Shown one piece after another: positions 56,369-64,000 of a DNA stretch of 64,000 nt. Each line of letters opens with the position of its first letter. Positions within the stretch are counted from its first letter, which is position 1. Origin of the DNA: VRUE01 sp036265675. GTDB lineage: Bacteria; Actinomycetota; Thermoleophilia; Solirubrobacterales; 70-9. Under the pieces are notes generated by a model. The model was not told the DNA's origin. It saw only the letters and a list, made by a program, of their open reading frames with translations, and made no database searches. The translations under genes were made by a program, and so were the position numbers. Where the stretch lies: NCBI GenBank assembly GCA_036265675.1, contig DATAOP010000010.1, forward strand, positions 1 to 64,000, in the 5' to 3' direction.

Positions 56369-57672
56369 GCGGACCTCCTTCGCTCGCGGCTAATCTGCCG
56401 CAGGTACGGGTGAAAGTCGACCTCGATCGTGTGACGCTTGGAGGCGACGAAGCGCTTCTTCATCCGCTCGTCGTGGTCTGAGATCTCGGTCCGCATCTCG
56501 GCCTCCGGCGGTAGCTCCGCTCCGCCGGCGAGCAGGTCGGCGACCCATTCCGACTGGGCCTCGGCGATCGGCATGATCGGGCCCAGCGGCTGGATGAACC
56601 CGATGAAGTAGAGGCCGGGGTTCTCGACCGAGACGACCCGCCGGTAGAGCGGCATCCGGTTGTCGCGAGGGTCGAAGACCTCGCTTGGCAAGAACGGGAA
56701 GGTGATCCTGTAGCCCGTGCAGTAGACGACGAGGTCGATTTCCTCCTCGCTCCCATCGACAAAGCGGACGGCGTGCCCGCCGCTGAAGCGGTCGATGTTC
56801 GGCTTGACCGTGATGTCGCCGTGCCCGAGCCGCGGCAGCAGCTCCGAGGAGACCGTCGGATGGGCCTCGAGAAGCTTGTGGTCGGGTTTCGGCAGCCCGT
56901 AGTCGGTGACGTCGCCGACAGCCATGTTCAGCATCCTCGCCATCACGACCCGCCGCATCGAGAGCGGCAACCGGGTCGTCCAGGACGGCGAGACTTCGTC
57001 GATCGGCTTGCCGCTGAGGAACTTCGGCAGGACGTAGGCGCCGCGCCGCATCGCCAGGAACGTCGCGTCGGCGATCCGTGACGACTCGACCGCGATGTCG
57101 ACCGCCGAGTTGCCGATCCCCAGAACGAGGAGCCGCTTGCCGACGAGGATGTCGGGCTCGCGGTAGTGGTGGACGTGGATCTGCTCGCCGGCGAACTCGT
57201 CGGAGCCGGGGAACGGCGGCTCCGGCCAGCGCGGGTCCCAGTGGTGGCCGTTGGCGATCATGACGGCGCGGTAGCGGCGGGTCTCGGTGGCCCCGGCGGC
57301 ATCCTCCACCGTCACCTCCCAGGCGCCCTCGACGGGCTCGACGCGCTTCACCTCAGTGTTGAATGTGATCCGCTCCCGGAGGCCGAAATGGTCTACGTAG
57401 TCATCGAAGTAGCGGGCGATCTGGAAGTGGTCCGGATAGTCGGGCAGGTGGTCCGGCATCGGGTAGGCCCGATAGGACATGATCCGCCGCCCGCTGTTGA
57501 TGTGGAGGGAGCGGTAGGCGGATGAGAGGCCGTTGTCGTTTTCGTAGCGCCAGTTACCGCCGATGTTCGACCCCTTCTCGAAGCAGTCGAACGCGATCCC
57601 CCGCGCCTTCAGCACCTGACAGGCCGTGATCCCCGAGCTGCCGGCCCCGACAATGCACACCTTCTCGCTCAT
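56356..57672 (-). CDS. Flavin-containing monooxygenase (FMO/Baeyer-Villiger-like)
   Basis: 438 aa. FAD motif GAGSSG (9-14), FMO fingerprint FAGEQIHVHHY (160-170, FxGxxxHxxxY), NADPH motif GIGNSA (185-190) and the ATGY-like VVYCTGYRITFPFL. It should oxygenate a soft nucleophile (N, S) or a ketone using NADPH and oxygen. It lies between rpoC and the inverted rpsL-rpsG block and is not part of the usual rpoBC neighbourhood. Substrate unknown. Confidence 0.93.
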   Translation of the reverse strand: MSEKVCIVGAGSSGITACQVLKARGIAFDCFEKGSNIGGNWRYENDNGLSSAYRSLHINSGRRIMSYRAYPMPDHLPDYPDHFQIARYFDDYVDHFGLRERITFNTEVKRVEPVEGAWEVTVEDAAGATETRRYRAVMIANGHHWDPRWPEPPFPGSDEFAGEQIHVHHYREPDILVGKRLLVLGIGNSAVDIAVESSRIADATFLAMRRGAYVLPKFLSGKPIDEVSPSWTTRLPLSMRRVVMARMLNMAVGDVTDYGLPKPDHKLLEAHPTVSSELLPRLGHGDITVKPNIDRFSGGHAVRFVDGSEEEIDLVVYCTGYRITFPFLPSEVFDPRDNRMPLYRRVVSVENPGLYFIGFIQPLGPIMPIAEAQSEWVADLLAGGAELPPEAEMRTEISDHDERMKKRFVASKRHTIEVDFHPYLRQISRERRRSAQPA

Positions 57673-57735
57673 GCCAGCAATCTAGCCGCCCCGGAGCTGG
57701 AGGAATCTACGAGTCGACGGGAGCGCGCCGGGGGC

Positions 57736-57829
57736 GGAGGGGTGGGTTTGCCTCTCCGAGCCGCGGCGTCCTGTTGTCCGCGAAGCGGACAACCCAGCGG
57801 GGAGGGAGGCATTCCCACCCCTCCCCGCT
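57736..57829 (-). terminator. rpoC terminator region with nested inverted repeats
   Basis: Directly after rpoC: AGCGGGGAGGG (57796-57806) pairs with CCCTCCCCGCT (57819-57829), 11 bp, loop 12. Then GTTGTCCGC (57773-57781) pairs with GCGGACAAC (57785-57793), 9 bp, loop GAA. In addition GGAGGGGTGGG (57736-57746) is complementary to CCCACCCCTCC (57814-57824), enclosing the second hairpin. No T-run. Confidence 0.6.
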
Positions 57830-57834
57830 AGCGG

Positions 57835-64000
<6,166 letters not shown>

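Overview
The window is a chromosome segment from a high-GC Gram-positive bacterium. Most likely it is an actinomycete of the class Thermoleophilia (Solirubrobacterales-like): very strong G/C third-position bias, an actinobacterial-type RpoC with the clamp insertion, zinc-type S4, S14 and L36, GTG/TTG starts, and many start codons lying 6-8 bases after a TANNNT box. The class assignment is an inference. No prophage, IS element, CRISPR array or rRNA was seen. There is one tRNA (Pro, CGG).

Left part (1-33,150), mixed single-gene and small-operon content. A partial GH3 glycosidase is divergent from the biotin genes bioB-bioF-bioD. A marR/14-TM efflux cassette on the other strand separates these from bioA. 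Next come an ECF sigma factor with a DUF4349 membrane protein, a secreted unknown, a NUDIX hydrolase, a hexapeptide acyltransferase, a glycosyltransferase, a DUF3137-like gene divergent from lemA, rubredoxin with a GMC oxidoreductase, and superoxide dismutase. From 16.2 to 20.9 kb there is a general stress-response partner-switching island: SigB/SigF-type sigma factor, a two-part RsbW-like anti-sigma factor, RsbV-like antagonist, a SnoaL-like protein, an RsbU-like phosphatase and a ferritin-like protein. Sigma-B-type promoter sequences (GTTT-N15/16-GGGTA) precede both the sigma gene and the anti-sigma gene. Then follow a clan-A glycosidase, tRNA-Pro with an AraC-type regulator almost touching it, a VOC protein, GrpB, a DsbA-like protein, a small IF2N-like protein, a FadD-like acyl-CoA synthetase, a patatin, a PBP4-type DD-peptidase, ligA, surE and truA.

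Right part (33,150-64,000), the translation/transcription core on the minus strand. In transcription order from the right edge it runs rpoB (partial)-rpoC, an FMO, (rpsL-rpsG inverted on the plus strand with a HAD-like gene and two small membrane proteins), fusA-tuf, the S10 operon, the spc operon with secY-adk-map, an O-methyltransferase where infA is usually found, then rpmJ-rpsM-rpsK-rpsD-rpoA-rplQ.

Main points of interest: adk has no standard start codon (best candidate ATA overlapping the secY stop). Four ribosomal proteins carry long charged low-complexity tails (S17 N-terminal about 185 aa, L22 N-terminal about 73 aa, S5 and L5 C-terminal about 75-82 aa). A 399-bp insert with a small membrane gene sits between truA and rplQ, flanked by a 16-bp direct repeat and next to an inverted copy of the rplQ 3' end. 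The str operon is split by inversion of rpsL-rpsG. A cluster of hairpins lies between tuf and rpsJ. The sigma factor and anti-sigma genes converge and overlap.
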